A DNA stretch of 64,000 bases from Ochotona curzoniae (GCF_017591425.1 NW_024466413.1:3126001-3190000); one strand, 5' to 3'; positions 45,501 to 57,259 are shown, numbered from the stretch's first letter. Translations and numbers: made by a program. Notes: a model not told the origin generated them from the sequence alone.

Positions 45501-45640
45501 CAATTTAAACATTACCCTGCCATAGATTCATTAAATTTCTGTCCTATTTATGACTGCCTTGTCGAAGCCAGATTAAATGATTATGTGGCCCATATACAGG
45601 CTACAGATTGGAGTATTCACATCCTTGAATAGCGTAAAAA
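42540..45640. other. Unclassified 3.1-kb, GC-richer, repeat-poor block
   Basis: No SINE or L1 is visible here, and the block is less AT-rich than its neighbours. An ATAATCCAACCAATCAGAAC box near 43,108 has the look of a CCAAT-containing LTR promoter. Many medium frames exist on both strands, but none shows a domain or splice context. It could be degraded endogenous retroviral internal DNA or unique host sequence; I cannot decide. Confidence 0.3.
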
Positions 45641-45647
45641 TGGCTGA

Positions 45648-45670
45648 ATAATAATAATAATAATAATAAA
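45648..45670. repeat. (AAT)n microsatellite
   Basis: Seven AAT units followed by an A-rich end. Confidence 0.95.
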
Positions 45671-45844
45671 CTCTGAGGTACTAGAAAGTCATCTACCCAT
45701 CACATTGCGTGTGGACAAAAAAAGTCCGTGTGTGTGAAGTGTGGTAATACAGTTAGGAAATACATGATGGATGGATGGAAGGAAAAAGAAGAAGGGAGGA
45801 AAGAAAAAAAGAGAATAGATGGATAATGATCTTCTTAGGGTGGG

Positions 45845-45912
45845 GTGTGTGTGGGTGTGCACGCGCGTGCTCCACTCTCTCTAGCTCTGCTTCTCAAATA
45901 AATAAAACAGCA
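45845..45912 (+). mobile_element. CSINE tail fragment with GT-rich lead
   Basis: GTGTGTGTGGGTGTGCACGC-like run, then CTCTCTCTAGCTCTGCTTCT and CAAATAAATAAAAC, the typical CSINE 3' end. Confidence 0.5.
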
Positions 45913-46339
45913 TCTAGGAAAGAAGCAAGGAAGCAGGGAGGGAGGGAGACACACTGAGGAGCCATGAAGAGTGTTTCAGAGGAAATTTACATGGGACATA
46001 ACACACTTGCTTAGGAAAGATCCCCATGGCAGAGGGTGGAAGACTGGATGAAAGCCAAAAGACAGGAAGGAGACAAAAAACTCCCTCAGAAACAGGATGA
46101 ATAAATTGAATCAGGCAATACAGAGGGCATGGCCACACTCTAACTGATTCAAAAACAGCTGTGGTCAAGATCAGGATTGCACTCCTGACTCTTGCCAAAA
46201 ATGGCTCAAAAATAATGCTAGGTCCACTCACAAGGCCATAGCCACATAGCACAAAATCTGTCATTCTAACCTTGCTAAAGTATAAAATACAATGGCTTTT
46301 ATTGCATGTACAATCAATGGCCCTAATTCCAGATCATTT
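45913..46339. other. Unclassified sequence
   Basis: Purine-rich at the left. No gene recognised; the 116-codon minus frame at 45,914-46,264 has no domain. Confidence 0.4.
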
Positions 46340-46680
46340 CCAGAAAATTAAAGATTAAATACTGCACCTGTTAGCATAGCAGTCTTTCCCCTTATACTTC
46401 CATGCTTGGGACACCACTAATCTGCTTTATGTCTCTGGAATTGTCTATTCTGAAAGTTTCATTTAGATGTAATCCTATAATAAGCGGCATTTTCCATCTT
46501 GTTTGTTTGAGTTAGCACCATGCTTCTGAAGGTTTTTTAAAGGTTGAATAATACTCAGCTCTCACTCAGCTTACCCATTCACCTCTAGGGGATCTTTTGA
46601 GTTGCCCTCACTTGAGAGAGATTATCAATAGCACTGCTATGGATTAAGTTTCCAGACTTAAAACAGCCGCAGGAAGTCTA
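46340..46680 (-). mobile_element. Ancient L1M fragment
   Basis: Antisense phrases in the usual L1M order: TTCCATGCTTGGGACACCAC, CTGCTTTATGTCTCTGGAAT, TGTCTATTCTGAAAGTTTCA, GTTGAATAATACTCAGCTCT and TAGCACTGCTATGGATTAAG. An old mammalian L1 3' region in minus orientation. Confidence 0.8.
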
Positions 46681-47659
46681 GTCTCTGCCTTTAGTCAATG
46701 TACCTTTAGCCTGGGAGTGACTCATTATACAAGAAAACAGAAAAAGAGAAGACATAGTCTTCTGTCTTGAAAACCAGGTGATGACTGAGGTGAGCAGCTG
46801 GTGTGAGAAGGGAAGCCACATCTCAGGCAGGAAGAACAGGTGTGATGTGAGAGGGAGTGGGAGGGTCCATACAAAGAGCCAATAGAACAGGACTCCAGGG
46901 AGAAAGAACAGAAAGTGCAGAGGTCTTTGGGGAGGCTGAGAGCCCATCATTCATCAGGAAGCAGGGAGCATGAGAGAGGTCGTGTCAGAGAAGTGAGCAG
47001 AGGACAGCTACAAGGCATCCTCTTCTCAGAGAGGGAGAGAAGTCATGATCCACCTGCCCATGCTGCCCACCTGCACAGCAAATCTCAAAGTCTCAGGTGC
47101 TGGAGAAATCATATGGAATTGCATCCTCAGTCGCACAAAAAAGACTTCATTGGAACTTTCGAAAGAAATCACAGGAAAACTAACCTCTGATATAAATATA
47201 ATTTCTCTTGGTTCTTTTCCATGCTTCCAGAAATAAACAAATTTACTCCTGCCTCACCCTGCTGAGTCAGCCTTTATTACCAGCCTTGGGAAGCTGCATC
47301 TGGGTCAGCTGGGATGCAGGCTGCTTTCAAGCACATGGGTTTCCCAGCTCAGAGAGTACCATGGCCAGCAGAAACTTGATTTCCCCACTGATCTCAGCAG
47401 CAGCCCCATCACCTTGATTGCTTCTGATCAAGGCAAACTGAGAAAAGTGAAGCAAGGCCATCTGTTCTGTCACTTCCAGCTAGCAAAAACATGCCATCTA
47501 CGTGGTCACTCTACACCAATGCAGAAGTACATCACAAATACATGAAGGATGGCAGCAAAATTATGAATTCAAACTCTGTCACACCCTCCATAAGGGGCAG
47601 GGACCTAGGGTGGAGTGGAGGATGGGAAAAATGAGCATTCCTCATGATGTCCAGACACC
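46681..47659. other. Unclassified sequence
   Basis: No gene or repeat recognised. Confidence 0.4.
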
Positions 47660-47937
47660 ACATGGATACCTGCCATCTCAAACTGGAGAGCCTGAGTTCT
47701 GAGCCCCCATTCTGCTCTGGATTCCAGATGGTTCTAGTGGTTGGGTCTCTGCCATATATAAGGGAGGCCTGGATTGCATTCCAGGTTCTCAGGCATTTGG
47801 AGAAATATACCACAGGGGTGGGGTTTTCTCTCTCTTCTCTTCTCTCTCTCTCTCTCTCTCTCCTTTCTTTCTCTCTCTCTCTCTCTCTCTATGTGTGTGT
47901 CACTCCCCATCTTTCAAATGAAATACATGAAATTTTT
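47660..47937 (+). mobile_element. Old CSINE with expanded pyrimidine tail
   Basis: GAGAGCCTGAGTTCTGAGCC, GAGGCCTGGATTGCATTCCA, GGCATTTGGAGAAATATACC and a CT-rich run ending CCATCTTTCAAATGAAATAC match an old C-repeat. The next SINE landed in its A-tail. Confidence 0.7.
47826..47900. repeat. (TC)n/(TG)n microsatellite
   Basis: Interrupted TCTC runs followed by TGTGTGTGT inside the older CSINE. Confidence 0.9.
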
Positions 47938-47951
47938 AAAACCTTAAATGA
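47938..47951. repeat. Left target-site duplication of CSINE
   Basis: AAAACCTTAAATGA is repeated exactly at 48,278-48,291. Confidence 0.93.
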
Positions 47952-48277
47952 GGGCCCGGCACAGTGGCACAAGTGGTTAAGGTCCTCGCCTTGCATACCC
48001 GGGATCCCATATGGGCGCCGGTTCTATCCCCGCAGCCCCACTTCCCATCCAGCTCCCTGCCTGTGGCCTGGGAGAGCGGTCAAGGACGGCCCAAGGCTTT
48101 GGGACCCTGCACCTGCGTGGGAGACCCAGAAGAGGCTCCTGGCTTCGGATCGGCATAGCATCGGCCATTGCGCTCACTTGAGGAGTGAATCATTGGACGG
48201 AGGATCTTCCTCTCTCTCTCTCCTCTCTGTATATCCAGCTTTCCAATAAAAAAAATAATAAAAATAAATCTTAAAAA
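47952..48277 (+). mobile_element. Full-length young CSINE
   Basis: All parts are present: GGCCCGGCACAGTGGCAC, GTTCTATCCC B box, CCATATGGGC core, GGCCTGGGAGAGCGGTCAAG, CTCTGTATATCCAGCTTTCC and an A-rich tail. Perfect 14-bp target duplication. The 201-codon plus-strand frame at 47,644-48,249 runs through two SINEs and is not a gene. Confidence 0.96.
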
Positions 48278-48569
48278 AAAACCTTAAATGAACTGCAAGT
48301 TAGTTCTTTCTTTTTTCTGAAAGAAGAAAGCTCAACTGACTTTAGTCCAAATGAGACATCCATCTACAAATTACAAACATCTAGGAAGAACAGTGTTCAC
48401 TCATCCAGCATCCTAACCCAAAAGGCTAATCAGAAGCCTGAATGCAAGATCTTTCTTTGCCCCTTGTCCACTGATGAGCACTTCTGCAAAGATCCACGAG
48501 CTTTAATCATAAGCTCCTGTGCCCATTTTCTCTCACTGGAACAGTGCAGAAGGAACTCCCTTGGTTGCC

Positions 48570-48965
48570 CTCTGACCCTCTCCATTTGTTCCCCACGGCA
48601 CTGGAAGAGCCAAAACAGCCTCCCCTGCCTTCCCTCTCCCCAGATCCTACTTTCAACATTATCGCACCTTTCAGCCACTTTCATTGTGTCCACCAACAGT
48701 TTCTGCACAGCTGTTCCTTCTCCCTGGAACTGTCAGACCCTCCTCCACCCTAAGGGCCTCAGAGACATCATTTCTCTCCCTCTACCACTTCTTGGTTTTA
48801 GGAAGCCTTCCCTGAGCACCGTATCTGAACCAGGTGACCCTTCTCCAAAGTCCCATGACTGGCCATAGCAAGCACAGCTTCCAGGATGTGGTCACTTATA
48901 CTTGGTGAGCTCTGTGAAAGCAGGATCCCTTATCTACCACATATTGTCAATGTCTAGGGGACTCT
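48570..48965 (+). mobile_element. L2 relic
   Basis: CAGCTGTTCCTTCTCCCTGG, CATCATTTCTCTCCCTCTAC, TAGGAAGCCTTCCCTGAGCA, GGTGAGCTCTGTGAAAGCAG and GATCCCTTATCTACCACATA match the order of L2 (its 'gaagccttccctga' landmark is clear). Confidence 0.7.
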
Positions 48966-51440
48966 AAAACAAAGAGAAGATATCACCCCATTACCAGATG
49001 AATGGATGGATGGAGGAACAAATGGATTCCAGACACGGTTTAGTAGTCTCCAGATAAACAAGGGTGATTCAAGAAAAGATTGTGTCTTCCAGAAGCTTCC
49101 AGACAAGCAGACAACAAGAAGTAGTCACAAACAGAAAACACTACCAAGGAGAAACATGAATAAGAAAGGGAAGGATATCTTGCACACACACCAGAGTCCC
49201 AGGAAGGCTTCTAGAAGGGATATGTTCTGGATCTGACTCTCCAGAAGGATGAGAGGGAAGGAACAATGATAGGATGGCTGGAGGGGTAGAGAGCCCATGT
49301 CATGGCAAAAACCAAAGACAGACAGAGCCCCAGCACCCAGTGTCTGGGAGACACCAACTTGTTAGAAATAGAACTTGCTATACTGGGGGCATGTTGAGAG
49401 AGATGACACTGCAGTAGGGGTGCTACAAAGCCTAGGATTAGAAACCTGTCAGGTGGCCACCTGTTTGAAATGGAAGCTAAATTCAGGAAAGAAGAGGCCA
49501 GGACCCACATGGGTCAAAGATAGACTCTAAGAAGGAACAGTGACATTTGAGAGGACACAGAATGGAGAAAAGAGAAGGAGAGACAGACCAAGGAGAGAGA
49601 GAAGCCAATCAGGAAAGGAGAATGAGGAAGCCGACCGAAGTGGCAGCCAAGGACAAAGATAGGTGCTGTGCAACTAGAGTGGACCTGATTGACCACAGCA
49701 CCTGCAGCAGGGATGGTGTGACCCAGATAAACAGCAAATAGTGAATTTCAGAAGTGGCAGAGAACAAAAGTCTCCATCAGCTTTCTGTGTGCCAGGGAAG
49801 AGGCCAGATTGGAAGGCAAGGGAAACCGAACCAGTGAGAACTTGTTACTCATGCAAGAGCCACCAGTGAGATGAGCGAGAATCCAGGCAGAAACTCAAAG
49901 GGAAATCTGCAAGACCCAAATTCTATAGCTCTCTTTGTAGGCAACAGGGAACTAAATCAAGAGCATCAAAAGGTCAAGGATATCAGGAGGGAAGTGATAA
50001 CGAGCAGTGTTGACAACACACAGTTGGGCTCAGATCACACAAAGTTGAGAGAAAGGCTGTGCGCAGGAGGAAAATGACTAGCCCTCCAAGGTGGCAGGCA
50101 TGCAGGGTGCCCAGTGTGGGTGAGCACTTTACAGGCAAGACCCTGGGAAGGGATCCCTGGGAAGAGGTCCCTGCCCGACACTTAGGGTACCCCCTTTGCA
50201 AATGTACATGATACACACATTTCTAAATTGAAATAGGCTCAGGATATGAGAGCATTCCACAATACTTGAGCCCCCTGACCGTGACCGTGTGAAATGCAGG
50301 TGTGTGCAGCTTAGTGTGCCTGTAGAAACTCTTAACATCGTAAATTATCTCATGGGAATGATGAAGATTGTCTGAAGACAGAGCATTCTTAACTTTTTAC
50401 ATTAGTACAAGTGAGTTCTAACAGGGCTTGCTTTGCCTCAAAGTGTAAGCTCCAGCACTACAGGGCTTAGGTCAATTTCATGAAATGAGGACACATGAAA
50501 GTCTTATCATGTCAAAGATCAGTACTCACATGATCAACCCAACACACTTCCTGACATTCCCAAGCTTTGCTTGCCAAACCTTCACCCGGATCTGTTCCTG
50601 CCTCCCCACACACTCCTTCACATCCCAAAAACACTGCTAACTCCCACCCTTCTCTGGGCCACAATGCAGCCATCACTCATTCCAGGATATTCCCCTAAAC
50701 GGTGTATTATCATGTTCAGCCACATATTAAAAACAGCAGCTTGAACCAACGCAGACTATCTATGGGTCAGGACTTACCTGGATTTCTGCACAACTGCAGC
50801 CAAAGTGCTGGTCCTGCCTGAGTTCTAGTCCCCGGGCTAATCACGGGAGCGTTTGCTTCCAGGCTGTTGTGGCTCCTGGCAGAAACTGTTTCCTTGCATA
50901 CTGCTTCAAGGAGTAAGAAGGACATAATACTCTTACGTACGATAAATACAGAAGTGACATCAGTCAGCTTTGCTGTTTGCAGCTAGCAAAAGTGAACAGC
51001 TCCTTCTGGGAAGATACTTGAGTGAGAGTGTGAGTACAGAGGGAGAAATTAAGAGTCCTCCCAAATTCATCCATCACAGCCAACACAGTATGCTCCCAGT
51101 GCTCCCTGGCACACGGGTCATTCATCCTTTTACCTGAGCTCAATGATTTTCAGTTGACTTCTCTTCCTCTCTTACCAAGGACTATTTTTCAGGAACACAT
51201 AATTTCTTTCTCATTGTATTACTATCACCAGAACAATGTCTGGCACACAACAGATAATCAACACACACTTGACAACTTAACTAATTAATGGCATGTGTGC
51301 TCAGTTATTAAGTCAATGGAAATTCCAAAGCAAAAAGTCTATTGTGAGCTACATACCTTTCCAATAAGGCTTGGAAGGAGTAAGCCCAATTATTGTATTC
51401 CACAATTAAATTACAAAATGAAAACTGGATGAATGAAATA
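48966..51440. other. Unclassified sequence
   Basis: No repeat recognised over about 2.5 kb. The left part is purine-rich. If the exon at 51,446-51,620 is real, this is downstream intron of its gene. Confidence 0.4.
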
Positions 51441-51445
51441 CTTAC

Positions 51446-51620
51446 AGGATATTTCAGTGCACTAATGAGCAGGTACACTAAATGAGATCGCACATCAAAG
51501 CACGCATCCTGGTTTGCAGCTGAGGTGCATGTTTTCATTTCAGAATTAAACGGCTCAGCAAGGTGCCACTCTATGAATGTAATCTGAGGAGCTGGTCTTT
51601 CTATATCTTGATCATTAAAA
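51446..51620 (-). CDS. Candidate internal exon of an unidentified gene
   Basis: On the minus strand, a 175-bp open segment starts after a strong acceptor (a long C/T tract ending CATTTATCAG) and ends at CCT followed by the donor GTAAGT. The start is in phase 2 and the end in phase 0, encoding 58 residues from FNDQDIERPA through WHLAEPFNSEMK and CTSAANQDACFD to ALKYP. It contains a tryptophan, two cysteines and a hydrophobic LVYLLI stretch near the end. Three CpG dinucleotides survive in an AT-rich setting. No stop occurs in this frame, and the frame continues into the acceptor tract. I cannot name the protein or family. The gene would be transcribed right to left. Alternatives are a decayed exon or chance. 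Confidence 0.5.
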
Positions 51621-51879
51621 CTGATAAATGGTAAAAGTGAGAGTAAGCAGGGACAGAAAGGAACAGAGAACAAGAGAGGTAAAGAAGACAGGTACTAAAA
51701 TTTTTAAAGTATTCAAATTAAAACATTAAGCATATAAATATAATATATGAGCAGATAGTGAGGACCATAGATGAAGAGAGTCAGTAATGGTCAAATCTAG
51801 TTTCCAAAGCAAAGTAATTAAGCCAAGAACATTAAACTCACATCTTTGCCTGTCTTTGTCCCCTAGACATACAGAAATA

Positions 51880-51965
51880 CATAGTTGCTTATGCAATACT
51901 TTTGTAAGATGTCCAGCACAGTGTTAGGAGCCATGGATAAGAAGACAGACAAGATCCATCTACTG
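51880..51965 (+). mobile_element. L2-like fragment
   Basis: CAATACTTTTGTAAGATGTC, CAGCACAGTGTTAGGAGCCA, TGGATAAGAAGACAGACAAG and ATCCATCTACTGCAGAGTCT fit the L2 3' landmark series ('caggcactgttctaggcac', 'gaacaaaacagacaa', 'ccctgccctcatgg'). Confidence 0.5.
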
Positions 51966-54399
51966 CAGAGTCTACACACAGCCAATGTGGAAGATGACTT
52001 ACAAGAGTTGTTTAACTACTATTAATCTTCATCTCAGCTTCAAGGATCCAAGAGCCTTGTGGTGATACTGCTGATGGCGATAAGGATAAAGTCCACTCTT
52101 TATGTTAACTGGCATTGCAATCTAAGCTAGTTATTTGGCCTTTGCAACCATCAGTGTTGGCTACTAGGAATAATGGCAACCAAAACCTACCTGCTAAATT
52201 GCCACAAAGATTAAAAGAGTAGATAAAATATAACCGGCCCAGCACAAGGCACTAAAAAGACTTTCAATGGCAGCACCACTGTTGTTCAGTTCAGTTATCT
52301 GCTTGCACTTACAGTATAAGTGCCTATCCCTGTGCTAGGTAGGCCGTCAGCAGGCAGCCTGTCTGTGTGGTTCTGAGACTGGCTATTTCAGCAGCATCAC
52401 TGAGAAGCAGATGCCTCTCCCTATGGAGAAAGTCACTCTTTCTTCCATTCTACAAGCCCTGAAGGTTGTTAGATTAAATGGTCCCCTTGCTAATAGTCAG
52501 CCATAGTATCACCACCCCCTAGCAATGTGTGCTAAAATTACTGACAACTTTATTGATTTAGAAACCCAAATGGATACAACAAAGCAGTGTGTCTACTTGA
52601 CATTGTTTTCCAATGGAGTAAAACAACTTTCCAGAAGACTTGGATTGTAGCAATAATATGCCACTGACTCACTGCCTGATCCTAAAAGTCCTTTCCCCTC
52701 ATTTGGTAAAACTTCACTTCTCTTTAAACAGAATATGTTAAAACACATGCTTGGTTCGTTTTCTCACTTTAATGAATAGAGAAAAATAGCGAGTGAGGGC
52801 AAAATCACCAACTCTATCAAATAACCCTGGTTCTTGGGTTGCAGATCCATCCTGGGATGGCTGTTTCCAAGCATGATGAAGTCAGCTGTGCTCATGTGAC
52901 TAGTTTAGGAACATGAAATGTGAGAAGTGTCACAGCCATAAGGCTCAAGCGCCTGGGCATAATCATCCCACCTTCTCCTTCTGACACCTTAAATAATACC
53001 CGAGGTGGTGGCTGCTCCATCAGCCCTGCTCTTGGATGACTATAGCAAGCACAGCCTTTTCCTGATGACCTGTGCCCATGTACTAAGGATAGAAGACGGT
53101 TGTTAACTACAGCATAACCACGCTTCTTGAAATTGAGCTATATTCAAGGAAGACAGAATGATCCACCATAAAGCAAATGCTTCTGAGGGGCAGGAAGAAC
53201 TGACAGAATTTAGTGCTGTCACTGTCTTGAATTCAGTGTAGGTCCCAACTCTCAGAGCAGCTTGATGATCCCTGGAACAGTACCAGAACCCACATTCAGA
53301 CTCTTACTCCCCAACAACCACCAGACCTGAAATACTCTGTAATGTGACTGACGTGCCCAAGTCTGAAAGGACTGACTTAATAGCAGGGGGCACAGTCTAA
53401 ATGATGTGTGTCTCTAATAGGTGGACAGCTTGTCTGTGGTTCTGTTCTGAGGTGTCCTTTAGCGCCCAGTGCCTTCATGGACACCATGTCCATCCAGAGA
53501 CAATCACTGCTCCGTTACCCGAATTCTAGCTCCTTGTGAATCTGAGATTCAATCATGCCTCAAAGATAGCCCAACAACAGCTGCATTACTGGGGATCACT
53601 CTAAGTAACAGACAAAGGTAAGACTTTTTACAAAGGAAGAGCCTCACTGTGAGCAAGGTATTCATCTTCCCTTGAACAAGGCCAGTGCCATGAGCCTGGA
53701 GGCAATGAGCTTAATAAATGGTAGTGTTGGAATGTAGGTTAGCTCCAGAAGGAGTGTGTGTCAGGGAAGGTATGAAACTCCAGGGTAAGTGACTGATGAG
53801 GCCACATCATCTGCTCCCCCTGAAGATCACCAGCAAGGAAAAGCAAAGTCTTTCTCAAAGTCAGACAGGGAGGAACAACTCCAGGCCTACTCAAGTGGGA
53901 ACTGGGGTCGGGGGTCTCAGGGCAGAGGAGCAATGAGATACTCTTCTTTTTGTCAACAGAGGTCAGGTGAGGTGAGCAACAAGGCAGATAGAGGACAAAT
54001 TATAACCTTTCCTTTATTTTTACATGAAATTTTAATCAATGGACATGGCTAACCGTAAGACCAGATGAGTCTGTTCAATGAACTGCAGGAGACCAGCCTG
54101 TGCCCTGGTTCCCATCCACAGCGGCCTGAGGAGCTTCCTGCCCCACACAGGGACACAACCCTGCAAGTTTACTCAGTGTCATTTTTTCTGCAAGAAAATT
54201 ACTCTCTGATGGGAAAAAATGAGATCCAGGCTGAGCTGCCACTGCCCAGCTTAATCTTGTCAATCCCCCAAGCAAAGAGATCCCCACTGTTCCTGGACGG
54301 AATCCAAAAGCTCCCTTCCATGGAAATTCAGGCGAGCAGAGGATCTTCCCCCGATATCAGATTCTTCCTACATATTTCCTCATGCAATGTTATCAATAT
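51966..54399. other. Unclassified sequence
   Basis: No confident repeat or exon. Flanks the candidate exon upstream (in its own direction). Confidence 0.4.
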
Positions 54400-54545
54400 A
54401 CTGTGTCTAACACCCACATGCTCATTATTTCATTTTACAACCCTGGGTAGATGATATTGATACCATTAATAAACATCTCCCAGATGAGGAAACAGAAGCT
54501 GTGGGATATTATGAGCTGATGGCGACTGAGCCAAGGAGAGCACTT
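54400..54545 (-). mobile_element. MIR SINE relic, reverse orientation
   Basis: TGATATTGATACCATTAATA, CTCCCAGATGAGGAAACAGA and AGCTGTGGGATATTATGAGC are the reverse-strand MIR marks ('attatccccattttacagatgaggaaactgag'). Confidence 0.7.
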
Positions 54546-54553
54546 AAGGCTTC

Positions 54554-54569
54554 TGACATCACTTTCTTT
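54554..54569. repeat. Left target-site duplication of young L1
   Basis: TGACATCACTTTCTTT, repeated exactly at 56,101-56,116. Confidence 0.95.
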
Positions 54570-55079
54570 TTTTTTTTTTTTTCATGATTAAATTTTTTTT
54601 TTTTATTGTTGCTTACATTGTATTATGTAGTACAGTTTTATAGGCGCTGGGGATTCCCCCCACCCCTCCCATACCCCTCCCCCCATGGTGGATTCCTCCA
54701 CCTTGTTGCATAACCATAGTTCAAGTTCAGTTGAGATTCATTGCTTGCAAACACATGCCTAGCATAAAGTTCAGCATCTTATTGTCCAGATAAGTTCAGT
54801 GGCCTCTTGGGGAGACCTTCTATGGTCTGAAGATAGGTCTAACAGAGTAAAGATCCGGTCAGTTAAAAGCCCCAACAAGGCCTCAATATCAATATACAAC
54901 ATTATGGAATTAATTGACATAGTATTGGGTAAACAATATGTTAAAAATAATGCAAGTTCCATTCTTCGAAACATCTGGGTTGAGACAGTATCAATGACAG
55001 GTTCAAAAAATAACAAACAACCATACAAAAATTACAGGTTAAATCAAGGCAAACATGTGGTATCTAATCTTTTGGGATT

Positions 55080-55492
55080 CGCTCATTTCCCTTAGCATTA
55101 TAGTTTCCAGTTGTGCCCATTTAGCCACAAAGAACTGCATTTTGTTTTTTTTAATAGCTGAGTAGTATTCCATGGAGTAGATGAACCAAAGCTTTCTTAT
55201 CCAATCTTCTGCTGATGGGCATTTCGGTTGCTTCCATGTTTTTGCAATTACTGATTGTGCTGCAATGAACATAGGGATGCATGTTGGTTTGTCGTAAAAC
55301 AGGTGTTTTGGATATATTCCTAGGAGTGCTATTGCTGGGTCATATGGTATGCAGATTTTGAGTTGTTTGAGTGTTCTCCAGACTGATTTCCATAGAGGCT
55401 GTACCAATTTGCAGCTCCACCAGCAGTGGAGTAGGGTTCCCTTTTCCCCGCATCCTCGCCAGCAAGCGTCGTTGGTGTTCTTGCTTATGTGG
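55080..55492 (-). pseudogene. L1 ORF2 C-terminal piece (young L1)
   Basis: The minus-strand frame contains [34 protein letters not shown] and IYSMEYYSAIKKNK, the diagnostic ORF2p C-terminal cysteine-rich region and tail. It is uninterrupted, and ends near the expected stop. N-terminal to it the frame enters the inverted segment, so the protein is chimeric nonsense there. Confidence 0.92.
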
Positions 55493-55494
55493 GC

Positions 55495-56100
55495 CAATCT
55501 TGAGGACCACCAAGAAATAGAAAAGTTCTTGGACTCCCACCACTTACCAAAACTCAGTCCAGAGGCAACTGCAGAATTAAATAAACCCATAACCGAGGTA
55601 GAGATTGAAACAGTTATCAAAGATCTCCCAACGAAAAAAAGCCCAGGCCCAGACGGCTTCACTACAGAATTCTACAAAACATTCCGAACAGAACTAACCC
55701 CAATCCTCTACAAGCTCTTCAAAACAATAGAGGAGGAAGCAACCCTCCCAAACTCATTCTATGAAGCTAACATCACCTTAATCCCAAAACCGGACAGAGA
55801 ACCATCAGAGAAGGAAAACTACAGACCTATTTCTCTGATGAACATTGATGCTAAAATTCTCAACAAAATCCTAGCCAATAGAATTCAAAAAATCATCAGA
55901 CAGATCATTCATCCGGATCAAGTAGGATTCATCCCTGGAATGCAGGGATGGTTCAACATTCGGAAATCCATAAATGTTATAAACCATATCCCAAAACTGC
56001 AAAACAAGAACCACATAATAGTTTCAATAGATGCAGAAAAAGCTTTCGACAAAATCCAACACCTCTTCATGCTAAAAACTCTAGCCAAAGTAGGCATAGA
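55495..56100 (+). pseudogene. L1 ORF2 reverse-transcriptase segment, inverted
   Basis: The plus-strand frame encodes about 200 residues: [56 protein letters not shown] and [12 protein letters not shown]. The last includes the catalytic aspartate of reverse-transcriptase motif A. It stops before the later YADD-type motif. Intact reading over this length supports a recent insertion. The upstream part of the 306-codon frame (from 55,349) is antisense of the other segment. Confidence 0.93.
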
Positions 56101-56116
56101 TGACATCACTTTCTTT
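56101..56116. repeat. Right target-site duplication of young L1
   Basis: Exact copy of the 16 bases at 54,554-54,569. Confidence 0.95.
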
Positions 56117-57259
56117 GTCATTTCCATTTTTAAAATAATTCATGAGTCCCAGCAAAGTGTAGCCCCTAACCTGGGGAGAATCTTACAACCAGCCATTGTT
56201 TATCTTAAATTCTTTTTACTCTTTAAAGTAAAACCTATCATTAGATCCCACAATGACACTATAGAATAATGTACCCAGAGTCAGACAGACACCAAATAGG
56301 AAAATCGAAAGGCTCTCAAGCTCCCACACTTCTGACTGCATCATTTTGCAGCCCAAGGGGCTGCGCCCAAGAAAAAGGAAGGATGTGTGCAGGTGCTCCC
56401 AGCTGGAGAGATCCATGATGGCATCTGGACCTTGCAGCTCTGACTTGACACAGCTTTGTGCAAATGTGGACACACACGCACCCAGCAGACACTGCAAGCA
56501 CATGCCCATCTCAGTGCTGCAAAAGGTGCAGAGCCAAGCCACAGCTCACCCATCGCCTGGGTGAGTGCAGACACGTCACCTTCACCCCCTGAATCTTGGT
56601 AGCTCCTTATTCCAAGGCAAAAAAAAGGCCTGGGACTTTCTGGGGTCCCGGGAGAGGAAGAACCGCAAGTAACTGTGGAGTTGGTCTGTGTGTAACGGAG
56701 GGTGTGCGGGAGCGTAGATGTCACTTCAACACCTGAGCACTAGTCCACACTGGAGCAGCTCTGCCTTTGTTACTTGCTGGCTTATCTAGGTTTAAAGCTT
56801 GAAAAATTCCTGCCATTCCTTTTCTTTTTGTGCCTTTCTCATTTGTTACCAAACTGCCTCAAGCGTTAAGTCCAGGAGCAGAGCTTGGGGGAGTCCCTCA
56901 CTCAGGAGCCCAAAGGAGAGATGAGATAGCATCAGGTCATGACTGCCTATACCCTGCAGTCTGCATTTAACTACTTGTCACACAGGGAGAGTTTCCATTT
57001 TCAGTTAATAAACCCCTCAAGGAAGGAAATGTAGCAGAACAAATAGTTCATGACTAAAATATTTTGGTTTGGAACTTTTTTTTTTGTCAAAATGCAGTGA
57101 TAATACAGCCGGAAAAGAAAGTGTTTTCAAGGGACATGTTGTTCCTGTGGGTGAATAGTCTACATCATTAACACTTTCTGGTGCCACCTTGGGGTGGGGG
57201 TGGGGGTTCTGAAAATGTTCTAGACCCAAGCAGCATCCTTCTCACTGAGGGGGGAGAAG
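56117..57259. other. Unclassified sequence
   Basis: No gene recognised. The left part is the flank of the young L1. Near 57,190-57,210 is a G-rich stretch. Frames at 56,216-56,724 overlap on both strands without domains. Confidence 0.4.

Larger units (their letters stand above)
54570..56100 (-). mobile_element. Young L1 with 5' inversion (twin priming)
   Basis: The left part (54,570 to about 55,492) is antisense: an interrupted poly-T/poly-A tail, 3' UTR, then the ORF2 C-terminus. The right part (about 55,492 to 56,100) is in the opposite orientation and carries the ORF2 segment around the start of the reverse-transcriptase domain. The two meet at GGGCC (55,491-55,495), a few bases of possible microhomology. 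Both segments are still free of stop codons in their ORF2 frames. A perfect 16-bp target duplication surrounds the whole insertion. This is the classic product of twin priming during L1 integration, with loss of the ORF2 middle. It appears young. Confidence 0.96.

Noticed and set aside
47644..48249. 201-codon plus-strand frame
   Set aside because: It runs through an old CSINE and a young CSINE; the open frame is an accident of repeat sequence.
55349..56269. 306-codon frame as a single gene
   Set aside because: It reads across the L1 inversion point: the first part is antisense ORF2, the second part sense ORF2, and the end is outside the insertion.
57190..57215. G-quadruplex candidate
   Set aside because: Only three clean G-runs are present in the tract; a fourth is not in range without long loops.
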